Shown piece after piece: positions 13,556 to 24,283 of a stretch of DNA of 64,000 nucleotides. Each line of letters opens with the position of its first letter. Position 1 is the first letter of the stretch. Under the pieces are notes generated by a model. It was not told where the DNA came from and ran no database searches. It worked only from the letters and a program-made list of their open reading frames with translations. A program made the position numbers and the translations under genes. This DNA is from Sycobia sp. Sy_11 (Eukaryota; Arthropoda; Insecta; Hymenoptera; Epichrysomallidae), in assembly GCA_018907035.1 (NCBI GenBank), contig JACCIC010000002.1:4871501-4935500 (forward strand). Reading direction: 5' to 3'.

Positions 13556-13632
13556 ATTATTCTCGCACCGACTAAACAAAAATTCCACAATCTAGAAAAC
13601 AATTTGTAGGTGTTAGTCGGTGCAATGATTTT
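13556..13632. repeat. Foldback element with GCACCGACTAA arms (MITE-like)
   Basis: GCACCGACTAA at 13565-13575 has its exact reverse complement at 13613-13623. Flanking bases on both sides also pair with a few mismatches, giving imperfect arms of about 20 bp around an A/T-rich centre. Size and structure suit a small non-autonomous foldback or MITE remnant. I could not see a clear target-site duplication. Confidence 0.5.
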
Positions 13633-15170
13633 TCAATCATAAATCCTTTGGCCCACAAATGTAATCCGGGACATCTGTAAAATACGGTATAGATTTTTTG
13701 AGACTGTTAAAATTTGAGAAGAGTGTAGAAATACAGCAGGAAAATGATAATATCCTAGGGGTACATTCGTGTGAACTTGTTAAATGCGTTTTTGTCAAGG
13801 CTACTTTTTTGACAGATAGTGTCGATCGAAAAAAGTATTTGATCGATTCCGTTAAAATTTTAATACAACAAACGCCGTAAATTTAACGTGGCTATCGCGG
13901 AGGCTAGAATTATTCAAAACTGTCAAACTGCATTTTGTTTATGTATAAGGCATTTGGGATTACATGTGGTAGTTCAAAAAACAATTTTTGAAGATAAAAA
14001 TAATCAAAAGCGTGTAATAAAATCAACTTTCAAACGAACATCGAATATTTAGTTATTTTTAGTCTTTATGTGCCGGAATGCCTTTGAGAATCGTGGACAC
14101 CTTCTTCCTCATATGCTGTCATTCTTGCACTTCGATTAGGCTATTGGAATTTAGTATCCATACAATAGCATACTGTGATGAGTGGCATATAACGGAGCGG
14201 AAAAAAACGGACGCGAGAAATCTACTTTGAAACGATATTTATGATAACACGAAGAAGAATCACTAAGGTGTTGTAAAATCAAGAGTTCTGAAACCCAGCA
14301 CTAACTATTACAGACAAACCAATACTTAACGCATCTAAACAATAAACACCTATAAATCTTGACTACGCCGAAGTATAAAAAAGAGTCGAGAAGGCGACAA
14401 CTGAGATAACATCTGCGATGCACATTCAGTTTACAATCTTATAAATGATTTATGGCTATTTGTTTCTCAAGTTGTTTTTGATACATTATTTAGTCAAGGC
14501 TTGAATAAAGATGATTTTCCTTAAATATCAATTTCCACAAAAACAAATACATTTTGATTAATGTAACGGAAAGATTGTTGTATTCATTATTCTTTTCGAA
14601 TAGAGCTTGTGAAAAAGTGACGTCTTCGACACTAATAAATGGCTCTTGACTTATCGTATTTAATTTTTATTACTTTTATCCACTCTTTATATGATTGTTC
14701 GCCACTTCAATATCGTAAAATAAATTAAATCTTGGAATTTTAACAGCTTCAGACTCGAAAGTACAATGAAAACTGAAATTAGTATTAATATTTTTATAAC
14801 AATCGAAGTTCTTTAAAACAATTTCCTCTTGTAATAATCTTTCGCTCATATGGAGAGAAATCCATGACGCTTTGGAACTCTGCTATAACACTTCTTATGC
14901 TTCAATTTGATGTATTTCACTAATCTGAGCAATAGTTTCACACTGCACTCTTGAACACTCATAGCTGCCATTTTTTTAGTTCTGTTCTCCGCCACTAATA
15001 TCGCATATTAAGAGGTTTAAAAATGTTGTCTTTATATTTTACCAACAAAAAAAAAACTGTTCCAAAGGCCTTTAACGAACGAACATCACATACAGCAATA
15101 ATAATATCTGAATAAATTATTGAACACTTATTTATTAATTTTATAAAGCTGCTCTCTTCTTAGACGTAAA

Positions 15171-15196
15171 CCATGTAGCTCACCATGTAGCTCACC
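15171..15196 (+). repeat. 12-bp tandem duplication
   Basis: The unit CCATGTAGCTCA occurs twice in tandem, plus two further bases. It is a simple local duplication with no obvious function. Confidence 0.9.
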
Positions 15197-15366
15197 AACG
15201 TGCTCAACTTAAAGAACAGTTCTATATCTAAATAATATAAATTGTATGCCGACACTGGGTAAATACTCAAAAATACCACTTTGCCGTCACTTTCAAAAAA
15301 GGGTAGAGAAAAATATCGTAACGATTAAGATTAATGCACTTTTCATCGACATTATGAGACAGGTAG

Positions 15367-15373
<7 letters not shown>

Positions 15374-15400
<27 letters not shown>
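15374..15400. repeat. (GA)n array inside a small inverted repeat
   Basis: A GA array of about 27 bases flanked on the left by a TG-rich word and on the right by TCACACACT. The two flanks are nearly reverse complementary (AGTGTGTGTGA against AGTGTGTGA), so the array sits in the loop of a short palindrome. Confidence 0.85.
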
Positions 15401-15693
15401 TCACACACTGTCTTTCAATTTGACCCCGGATACTAATGCTAATTATTTTATCACCTTTAAAATATATGGTAAAAATGAAAATAGTCTAGGGATTTTGTTA
15501 CAAACAATGTTTGTACTTCGAACTTTTATAAGTTCAATTCAAAATGAAATATTGAACAAGCGCAAAATAATGCTCTATTCTTAAATAATTTCGTTCTATT
15601 ATTCGTTAACGATTTTCGGTAAAAACAAAAAAAAGAAAGTTAAAACAGATCCTATATATGATCTCTGGATTTATTACGGCACCTTACGCACTC

Positions 15694-15714
15694 AAGAGAG
15701 AGAGAGAGAGAGAG
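15694..15714. repeat. (GA)n microsatellite, short
   Basis: A GA array of about 21 bases in otherwise unremarkable AT-rich DNA. Confidence 0.9.
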
Positions 15715-15910
15715 AAATATCCACTTTAAGCAGAATCTCCGCTAATCCACTAAATCTATCGTCCCAGCTATAATGTCTAAATCTTCCGTCCGAAGAACGC
15801 TTGCCTTAAAAGCTCGCTCGTCCTATACGTATTCTCAAATCCGGCGTTACTCTATTCTTAAACATCTCTCCCCCTGCTACAGGGGATCTTCGAAGAGTGA
15901 GTGAGGTAGG

Positions 15911-15918
<8 letters not shown>

Positions 15919-15990
<72 letters not shown>
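15919..15990. repeat. (GA)n microsatellite, long
   Basis: A near-perfect GA array of about 72 bases. The minus-strand frames that cross it read as Ser-Leu repeats and are not genes. Arrays like this bind GAGA-factor-type proteins in insects and can form triplex (H-DNA) structures. Confidence 0.97.
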
Positions 15991-15992
<2 letters not shown>

Positions 15993-16276
15993 ACCAAAGG
16001 AGAAACAAACGCACGTGTATGAAACGTGGCGCCGCGGACGGACTGCAGTAACCATAACGAGGACCACGAAGCAACTTGACGTTTTTATATACTTTTTTAG
16101 GTCGATAGCTAGGGATTACAAGGTTACCAGGCCCAATTCTGGTCCCGTTTTCAGATAGGATCCGTATTTTTTTTTTTTTTTTTGTTGCAAAAATGGTTAT
16201 TCTTTTTTGGGAAAAGTATTTCAATAAATAACGATATTTTATAAAGATTCTTTTGTCTCTCGCATGTTTTTCGTAA

Positions 16277-16325
16277 AATTAATATAATTAACTAATGTCA
16301 GTTGGATAATTAATATAATTAACTA
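16277..16325 (+). repeat. 18-bp direct repeat, 31-bp period
   Basis: The word AATTAATATAATTAACTA occurs at 16277-16294 and exactly again at 16308-16325. It is AT-only apart from one C, so slippage or chance in AT-rich DNA are both possible. Confidence 0.7.
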
Positions 16326-17415
16326 ACTACGTAACTATCAATCGGCAATGTACTCCAAAGCTAATTTCTGCTGCACCTTATCAATTAATGAAATTTTATC
16401 ATAAATAAAATTATTCGTGATGAAATAAGAGAGATTAATTTTTATTAGAAACAAACAACGTTTTGAATTTTCTGTGCTTATTTTCATAAATTAAAAGAGT
16501 TATACCCAACTATTGCGAACGCATTTTATATTAATATTGTGATATAGAATCAATAGGTCAATACTTAATATTAAATTCGAAAATGCTTTCAAGAAAGGTT
16601 ATTGCAAGAAAAATAATGAACGCCAAGCATACATGGGAGGGAATTCTGCATGCACGTTGTGCTGATACGATTTCTAGCATTGTCCAGCCTCACAAATAGC
16701 CAATTTTCGAGATAAGGCCCATTTCAACTCCAAAATGATGATTTTTCCCAAGATATTAAAGAAAAGACGAAAAACTATTCAACGTTTCACACATCCTGAA
16801 AAATCTCAGCTAAATCATTTTGTTTGGTTTCTTTTCAAAATTAAGATTTTCTCGCAAATAATTAAATATCATAAAATCTTATAAATTTAATGATTGATCG
16901 TTTACCAAATGCATTCTACATATAGAAATATTCATTCCATTTGTCCTTTTTTGTTCGATACCTAAAATCCGAAAATCATAACCGATAGTCTCGAAATTTT
17001 CGAATCTGAGCTAACCCAAAGCATAGAGAAAGAACCGCCGGGGAAAGCTTAAAGAGAGAGCCCAAAGATTTATGCTGCATTGGGAGATAATGCATATCCC
17101 GTATATGCTCGGCAGCGGTGTGACGATAAGAGTTTTTATCGGCCCGCCGTCAAGGTCGCGATAATCGTATATACCTGTACGTGTATTATCGTGATTTTTC
17201 AGGAGTCGGGGGAGGAGTATTTTGAATGGTTAACTGATGCCTCAGCCAGCACACCTACGGCGCGCCAGCACACTTACTTCACGGGGATTTATTTTCTTGT
17301 TTTAAAGAAACGCAGATACTCCCCGTAGAATCTGTAAGAATTCGACGTATCGCATTGAGAATTTTCTCTCAACCGTTAAAAGTACAGTTGTTTAATATCG
17401 AAGGTACATTAAAGG

Positions 17416-17416
<1 letters not shown>

Positions 17417-17468
<52 letters not shown>

Positions 17469-17570
17469 AATAATATTCAGATTTTTTGCGCAATGCGTTT
17501 GCTATGCTGAAAAATCTCAGGAACTTAAACATTTCCTGTTTAATAAGATTTCTTTAAAACATTAAAGATT

Positions 17571-17613
<43 letters not shown>

Positions 17614-17878
17614 CAACGACATAAACGATACTTCATGATCATAAGATCGTAAACGCAGAAACCATGATGGAACTCGTTGCAATATTTTGCGGGGACAGAA
17701 AAAGAGAGACAGACAAGGAGACAGAGGGACAGAGAGATGCGAATTTTTAACGTATGCGCAAAACCTATCGGAATAATGTGGTGAACGCCCCCTCCCTCTC
17801 CGTCTTTATGCATACACGACCACACCTTATAAGTGGTATTTGCATTAATGCAGATATCCGCGTGTGTACGCGTTTAGG

Positions 17879-17937
<59 letters not shown>

Positions 17938-18076
17938 TGCATATATATAACTAGCAATTTCAAAGTGCGCGCATGCGCACCCGCCGGCACAATGACAGGT
18001 CATTTCGCATATTATTAGAAAGTTTTGTTTTCTTTACTTTGGCGGTCTCCTTGTATTGGTACTTATGTATTAATAT

Positions 18077-18134
<58 letters not shown>
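17417..18134. repeat. Cluster of four long (TA)n arrays
   Basis: Within about 720 bases there are four TA arrays: 17417-17467, 17574-17611, 17882-17934 and 18081-18134. The bases between them are mixed and include a GC-rich patch near 17.96-17.99 kb. Every open frame in this stretch runs through one of the arrays. Such clustering marks a strand-separation-prone segment. Confidence 0.93.
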
Positions 18135-18141
<7 letters not shown>

Positions 18142-18693
18142 TGTAAGAGGAGAAGTGTGCAAAAGTCTTTTTTTTACAAAGAGCCATTTGCACTTCCTCT
18201 CTATTCGTGTCCGCGTGTTTCAAAAGAACGGAATACAGAATTCGCTATATTGTTGCGCGGTGTTATGTTGCAAATGATGGTTACAGAATTTTTTTGTTTT
18301 TCTTTTTTTTCTTTTTTTAGAAATTATACGAAAGACTGCACCGTCGAAGGACCGGAGCATAAAAAATATAGGATGTATTACATTTCAAGTTGATCAAAAA
18401 TATTATTTATAATGTAAATACATATACACAGCTGAATTCCAGCACTGAACAACAAATAAATATAACATTAACAATACGTTCAGCTGTCCATTATCGGAAA
18501 AAAGCGTCAATATCCGATAGTGTCACGTCTTGATCGGTGACAGAATCTACAGTCATCTGTGGAGGACTTAGATAAATAAAGCAGATTATACCTAGAATCG
18601 TCACAGTGACTCAGTCAAGTAACGAGAGTATTGTAGTCTAGAAATAGATTCATGAATATGACCGACTTAACCTAAATTATTTCACGCAAGTAG

Positions 18694-18699
18694 CAGCTG

Positions 18700-18731
<32 letters not shown>

Positions 18732-18733
18732 TG
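18694..18733. repeat. (TC)n array bracketed by CAGCTG motifs
   Basis: A TC array at about 18701-18728 has the palindromic E-box core CAGCTG on each side (18694-18699 and 18728-18733). CAGCTG is the usual core for bHLH factors of the Achaete-Scute/MyoD type. Whether it is bound here is unknown. Confidence 0.7.
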
Positions 18734-18893
18734 TTTTCCCTCAAAGTTATGCAGTCTATTTTCTCTATACAATTTTCAGCCGAAGAGAGCTTAATTCTGG
18801 AGAGCAATGCAAGAAGTATTTATTTTATTTTTCCGAATATAGCGTCGACAGAAATTGTGGATAAAGCAGAATATTAGAATGTTTTTAAGCAAG

Positions 18894-18924
18894 AGAGAGA
18901 GAGAGAGAGGAGAGAGGGGGGGGA
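18894..18924. repeat. (GA)n array ending in a G run
   Basis: A short GA array that passes into a run of G; a purine-only tract on the plus strand. Confidence 0.9.
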
Positions 18925-19698
18925 TAAAACCATACAAAGAGTATTTCACTATTTCAGAATAGAAAAATAATCCTTCATTTAAAATTTTTAAGATCCTTTT
19001 TTTGATCAATGAGTCTGACATTTTTCAGGACTCTGGAAACTCTTTCTCCGCACTTTCTGTATTCATTAGAAAATTAATTTAAACACTATCTTCACTTATT
19101 TTCGTATTTTTATATCAAGTGTTTTTAATTTTTTTCTTAATCTATTCATCTCTTATAATAATTGATTATAATGCACTTATTTTCAAAGCTTTTTAAAATA
19201 TTGAGTTGACGAGACGCAACGACGTCACGAACTAACGATAGTCATAATTACCGCACCTTTATTACAGTAAAATTACCGTAGGTTTACCATTTACACAAAA
19301 TTACCATGGTTGCTCAAATCAAACTGATGAGTTCTGCAGGATGCAATTTTAGAAGCCTATCGTCATACTGCACAACAGTATTTGAGCAAAAAATAATAAA
19401 AGTTTTCGATTCATAAATCAGTGATGATAATTCTAAAAACAGAGATCCAAACTTGAACCACAGATCATATACTTATATCTATAATTGTTTATGACTCTTA
19501 ATTCCATTAAATTCAGCTCCTATGTACTTTTTTGGCCCACACATATTACACGCTAAATTCTGCCTTTAATGAACGTATCTTAACGCTGTTTCTTTAAACT
19601 GATTTCAATATTGCACATACACGATGTATGAAGTTCCTATTCTTACCTGTCCCACGACGGTTTCTTACATTCCCCAAGCAAATCACCCTCCCCTCTCA

Positions 19699-19746
19699 CT
19701 CACACACACACACGCGCGCGCGCGCGCACACACACACACACACACA
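19699..19746. repeat. (CA)n-(CG)n-(CA)n Z-DNA-prone tract
   Basis: An unbroken alternating pyrimidine-purine run of about 48 bases, with CG dinucleotides in the middle and CA on both sides. This is among the strongest Z-DNA-forming patterns. A shorter CG-to-CA tract follows at about 19962-19987. Confidence 0.93.
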
Positions 19747-20087
19747 GAATGTCATATAAAGCAACGCGCATGGAAAGGAACCCTGCTACTGACGTGCTCG
19801 ACCTCGGTTCCGACTTCCGAGCGCATCCCTCCTCCTCCCCCCTCCCCCTACATAATAAATATATATTATACACACACAAGAAGGCCGCGCACAAGTGCGT
19901 TCAACTTGTGTGCCAGGCCGCGTCTTGAAAGCGTGCGAGTCCGTGTATAAAAATATGCGTATGCGCGCGCGCGCACACACACACACAGGCGTCACACGAT
20001 GAGAAGAAACGAAGCCGAGGAGAAGCAGCACTCGAGGAAGGCGAGCGAGTCGCAAAATTTCAAGCTACATTCCAGACGCCTGCGAGC

Positions 20088-20090
<3 letters not shown>

Positions 20091-20133
<43 letters not shown>

Positions 20134-20144
20134 TCTATACCATT

Positions 20145-20177
<33 letters not shown>
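20091..20177. repeat. (TA)n and (GA)n arrays in close succession
   Basis: A perfect TA array (20091-20131) is followed after 16 bases by a GA array (20148-20177). The frames that cross them on either strand are artefacts. Confidence 0.95.
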
Positions 20178-20181
<4 letters not shown>

Positions 20182-20540
20182 CTTCCCCTGGACACATTTG
20201 GATATTCTTCTAACTCGACATGTCTCGTGGATCGTAATAGTGAACAATTATTCGGGCGAGAAGGACGGAGCTCCTGTGCATGCACATATAAATGTATTTT
20301 TTTTTAACAGCCTGCTGGCCCGTTCCTTGTTTTTCGTCCCAAACTCGGGCTCGTTTGATGCTCCATTGGGATTCACGATGGGAGACCGCCGTTTAGCCGG
20401 CAGGCGAGTCTCTGGAATAACGACGATCGCGCGTGTCCATCGCCGGCAGGGAAGGGTGGGGTCTCTGCCCCCTCTCGCATTTTGGCCCCGTTGCCGCAAT
20501 TGCGACGGGCGCGCGCGCATTTAGCCGATGACGGATTCTT

Positions 20541-22417
20541 TCGTGACGGGACTAAAGGACGGCGTCGTGCGGAATATTGAGCGTTTTCCGTGATCGTCGG
20601 ATCGAAAGCCGCTTTGGGGATGAATGCGCTGTTATTTTATTCGTGTGATTTGGACAGGGACGATCGTGGAATTGGTGAGATAAAATGGACCAGTGTGAAT
20701 GATATAATAGTGAAAATAAAATTGAGTAATAGACGAAGGCATTGGACAATCGATTGGAGCGCTCATCTCTTTTAAAGAGAATAGTATATTATAAGTGTAT
20801 ATATAGCCAATGAATAATAATTGTTACATTAAGTGAGATTGAGCCGGATGGACTCGATTGGTCTTTAAAGTTTCTTTTTTTTTTTTTTTTTTCTAAAATG
20901 TGGAATTGAAGCGAAAGCAAGAAAATTATAGGTTTTAGTGACGGTTGTTCGAATTTGGATGCCTAAATTTAGAACAGGAATTGAAATGACTTACTAAAAA
21001 ATAAATCGCTTAAGCCATAGTTTCAATCTATTAACGGTGGTTATTTTGGATATGAAACCATTTTCCACTAGTTTGTAATTCATATTCGCAATGGTTTAAT
21101 CATCGCTACAGTTATTCATATAAATAATGAAACTATTTTCACGGTAGCGAATAGTTCAGAACAAAGGATTTTTGCATTCCGACATTAAAATCCAAATTTA
21201 CTGAATGTATAAACGTAGCAGCGGATGATGTGTTATTGTCTCTTCTTTGTCAAATCTTGTACTTGTTCGTCAGTCTAAGATCTTAATAGATTTATATTAC
21301 ATTTTTTTCCATGGAAGATCTTAACTTCCCCAGTTATCCTATGAAATAAGTTTATCCAACTGACTGTACGTTAAATAATTTGTTGTTATGCAGTTAATTA
21401 ATTTTATATTTCCTTTATGTGTCATCGTATCAAGGCGTAAAAACTTGGAATAGAGATGCTGTAATTTCTGCAAATGGAAAACTGAGCTGGAAAATATTTA
21501 AATTAATGTAAAGGTAGAGTTTATATGGGAAAGATTGGTTTATTTTAGATGTTTTTATTTTATAGCATATACTATAGGAGTTTCTTCTCATGTTTTTCAA
21601 AATTTTATATCTTTTCCATAGCATTTTTCTTTGCGTACATCTAATTATCAAAAAACTTCAATTTGCTTGTAAATTTTTGTTGGCCTTCTTTGAAGAAAAG
21701 CGTATCAAAAACGCGTTTTTGACCCAGTCTCAAACGATGCCATTTAATTGAAACAAATAAAAAAAATTCAACGAGAGTTCATGCATATAACCGCAATCTC
21801 TTCTCATTCCTATCAATAGTGAATGACGTAAGTGAGAAATAGCATCGGTTTGAAACCGCTGATTATTCATTTAAAATTTCACGTAGATAGCAAACTATAC
21901 CTACTAAATATTTAGCTCATCGAATTATAATTTTTTTTTTGCTTAGAACCAGACCTACTTGAAGGAAAAACGTTCCAATTTTCATTTATTTGTTTCTAAT
22001 TTGTCAATATCATCTATTATTATAAAATTTAAATACGTAAACTGTTCGATAAAATTGATCATCACATAATAAAATTAAAATTTGTCCTTTTTTCCGAAGA
22101 CACTTGAAATGTTTCGTGGCCAAACGTCATTATTTTATAAAATGTATGAGAGGAAAGTTTTTTTAATTTAAAAAATTCACATTTGACTTAGTCACTAAGA
22201 AAACACGTCGATGTTAACCACCGATTTGTAAAACAACTCAAGTGTAAATTTTATTATGTACCCCTATTTCACTAAATATTGTAGCGTATTTTTCCAATCT
22301 TTTATTGATCTTCACATTTCAGAGAGATATTATAGAAAAATATTCAAATAATTTCTTTATAAGCTACCGGCGCGCTAAAACTCAGCTCATATTCTCGAAA
22401 CTAGAGAAACACGCCCG

Positions 22418-22420
<3 letters not shown>
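20541..22420. other. AT-rich spacer, no gene seen
   Basis: After the GC-rich island the sequence returns to AT-rich DNA with a poly(T) run near 20.88 kb. I see no long frame, repeat pair or RNA-like structure worth naming. Confidence 0.5.

Positions 22421-22422
<2 letters not shown>

Positions 22423-22461
<39 letters not shown>
22423..22461. repeat. (TA)n microsatellite
   Basis: A perfect TA array of about 39 bases at the left border of the GC-rich promoter-like segment of the 23.8-kb gene. Confidence 0.96.
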
Positions 22462-22463
<2 letters not shown>

Positions 22464-22701
22464 TTTTTTTTAAATTTCCCGTAACGTCCGTACTGACCAA
22501 AAAAACACACGGTTTCCTGCGACGTGGAACGCCGAAAAGCCAACCCAAAAACTCCCCATATAGCTCCGGCTTGGCGAGCACGCGAGGCCTTACGACCGCG
22601 AGCTTATAATATACATGGCACGCACGCCCGCGCGCCGAACCGACAGAGCGAGACGCCCCGTGCGCGCCGGGCCAACGGTGCAGCGACGAGGACGAAACTC
22701 C

Positions 22702-22730
22702 CTCCTCCTCCTCCTCCTCCTCCTCCTCCT
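22702..22730. repeat. (CTC)n trinucleotide repeat
   Basis: About nine to ten CTC units. A plus-strand frame reads it as poly-Leu and another as poly-Pro, and the minus strand as poly-Glu. No frame here looks like a genuine protein. Confidence 0.93.
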
Positions 22731-22928
22731 TCCCCTCCCTCTCCGCAGCAGTTATACACAAAAACACCGCGCTGCGCGCTCGCGCGCTACGGCCGGTTGC
22801 CGCCGCGGTTGCGCGAGCGACGCGTGGGTGGGGAGAGCCGGAGTGACTCGCGCGCCATCGGGCGCTGCCGCTGCTGCTACTACATGCACTATATATCTAT
22901 CTAGACACACACACGCACACGCGCGCGC

Positions 22929-23029
<101 letters not shown>

Positions 23030-23261
23030 CCTCCTCCGCAGGCGAGCGCGTATAATCAGGAAGTGTCCCGGCGGCGCGCTGAGAGCGCCGCGGCGGTCTT
23101 TGTGTATATATAGGTAGGGGGTTGATTCAGCAGCGCGCCGGCTTCGGCCTCGAGCCGCGCACATTCCGTCTCGTGGAGTCGCCGCATGCGAACGAATTTC
23201 GTATTATCAGTTCCGTTCCCGTTTCGGTCCGTGTTACTCTCGCAGTCCGCTCCGTTGACTT

Positions 23262-23266
<5 letters not shown>

Positions 23267-23309
<43 letters not shown>
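23267..23309. repeat. (TC)n array in the promoter/leader
   Basis: A TC array of about 43 bases, 58 bases past the putative start. In insects GAGA-type factors bind such arrays in paused promoters; that they do so here is inference. Confidence 0.95.
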
Positions 23310-23312
<3 letters not shown>

Positions 23313-23324
23313 TTCTATATATAT

Positions 23325-23357
23325 ACCGGATATATATAAACATATAATATATCCGGT
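23325..23357 (+). repeat. Perfect 11-bp hairpin in the leader
   Basis: ACCGGATATAT (23325-23335) pairs exactly with ATATATCCGGT (23347-23357) across an 11-base loop. If transcribed it would form a stem in the 5' leader; as DNA it is a palindrome with a CCGG at each end. Confidence 0.8.
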
Positions 23358-23557
23358 CGACCTTCCGGGGTTCGTTGGTGTTTGTTTCTCGGTCAGTGTG
23401 TGAGTGTGCTCCTCGCTATCATTCTGTGTCTGTGATCTTTGTGGGGGCGCGTGTGTAAAAATCGCGCCAATACATATATATAATCAGCTGAGGATTTGGA
23501 TGTCAGGTTGACAGAAGCTTTCAGAAAAGTGTGCGAACGGTTGCGAGAGTGAGAGAG

Positions 23558-23590
23558 ATGGCGCGCGATTCAGGGTGTCCCTTTAGCTAG
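23558..23590 (+). other. Upstream ORF, 10 codons
   Basis: ATG at 23558 followed by nine codons and TAG at 23588-23590. The peptide would be MARDSGCPFS. It lies in the putative leader of the main exon and could reduce initiation at the main ATG. Confidence 0.35.
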
Positions 23591-23720
23591 GATCCCATTA
23601 ACAGTGTGTATTTTTAGAATTATAATCTATCAATAAGTCGACTTCCTAACCCAATTAAATTACCAACTGCATAAGTGATAATACTGCCTCGAGTTGCTGA
23701 AGCTGTGTTTTTTTTAGTGT

Positions 23721-23792
23721 ATGTTTGTGTATGTGCGCGCGTGTGTGTCCCAGATAAGTAGTAAACGAACGAATCACCTGGCTGGCGATTAG
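23721..23792 (+). other. Upstream ORF, 23 codons, ending one base before the main ATG
   Basis: ATG at 23721 opens a 23-codon frame that ends with TAG at 23790-23792; the main ATG starts at 23794. A second ATG in another frame at 23731 gives an 8-codon uORF ending at 23757. Such an arrangement suits translational control by termination-reinitiation, but only if the leader is transcribed as drawn. Confidence 0.35.
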
Positions 23793-23793
23793 G

Positions 23794-23848
23794 ATGGTGG
23801 TCGCCATGCCGGCTGGCTACGAGGAGCAGCAGCGGCAGTCGGATTTAG
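23794..23848 (+). CDS. First coding exon of an unrecognised gene (5' part only)
   Basis: ATG at 23794 has A at -3 and G at +4, a good initiation context. Eighteen codons follow and the exon ends in phase 1 with one extra G at 23848, just before GTAAGAG (23849 on), a near-consensus splice donor. The deduced start is MVVAMPAGYEEQQRQSDL, polar and Gln/Glu-rich in its second half, with no signal peptide and no domain visible. A second in-frame ATG is codon 5. Without splicing, the frame would run only to a TAA near 23940, for about 49 codons, with poor composition after the donor. The GC-rich sequence upstream and the donor are the main evidence that this is a real first exon. I do not recognise the protein. 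The remainder must lie beyond a long intron, possibly outside the window. It could be a chance ATG-donor pair. Confidence 0.5.
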
Positions 23849-24211
23849 GTAAGAGGGACGCGAGGCGCGGAAAACTTTTATGTTACACGCTCTCCTCCCA
23901 CATATACACTTATGTCTACCTATATGTGCAGTATATATAAATAACCGCTGTATACCAGGACGATGAGGCGCAGATTTTCCTGGGCGAGATGTGCTCGCGG
24001 TGGGAGGGAGGGAGGGGGGCAGGCTCGCTTTTAACCCAATGACTAACCGGTTCTGATTGATAATCATTCCAACGCCACGGCGTCGAATAAGACAGGAGGT
24101 GGAATTCAAGTAACGTTTTCGCTTTTCCTTTTACCCGCGAGGTCTCCTCAGATTTCTATATGTACTATTCTATTATTGTATTGAAATAAAAGAAGAGAAA
24201 AGCCATTTGGT

Positions 24212-24214
24212 TTA

Positions 24215-24273
<59 letters not shown>

Positions 24274-24283
24274 GTATATATAG
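24212..24283. repeat. (TA)n-(TGTA)n compound microsatellite
   Basis: A TA array with a few TGTA units near its right end, about 360 bases inside the putative intron. Confidence 0.94.

Larger units (their letters stand above)
19647..20540 (-). promoter_or_regulatory. GC-rich island with a consensus minus-strand splice donor
   Basis: About 900 bases rich in GC and CG, clearly different from both flanks. On the minus strand a strong donor, CAG|GTAAGA, lies at its left end: the last exon base would be 19647 and GT begins at 19646. This could be the 5' end, perhaps non-coding, of a minus-strand transcript divergent from the plus-strand gene starting near 23.2 kb. The island includes alternating CA/CG tracts (19699-19746 and 19962-19987), a (TA)n array (20091-20131) and a (GA)n array (20148-20177). 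The open frames in it are basic and low in complexity and I do not believe they are proteins. Confidence 0.3.
23209..23793 (+). other. Putative 5' untranslated leader of the 23.8-kb gene
   Basis: The segment between the initiator-like TCAGTT and the ATG at 23794. It holds a (TC)n array (23267-23309), a perfect 11-bp hairpin (23325-23357) and several short upstream ORFs: 23500-23511, 23558-23590, 23721-23792 and, nested in the last, 23731-23757. The last long one stops at TAG 23790-23792, one base before the main ATG. A T-run followed by AG at about 23708-23716 could be a 3' splice site, in which case the exon would begin there and the promoter would lie farther upstream. The 5' boundary is therefore uncertain. 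Confidence 0.4.

Noticed and set aside
23200..23245. Canonical TATA or DPE promoter at the 23.2-kb initiator
   Set aside because: No TATA-like word at -30, and bases at +28 to +33 from 23209 do not match the DPE consensus. Only the initiator-like TCAGTT remains, so the start site is left uncertain.
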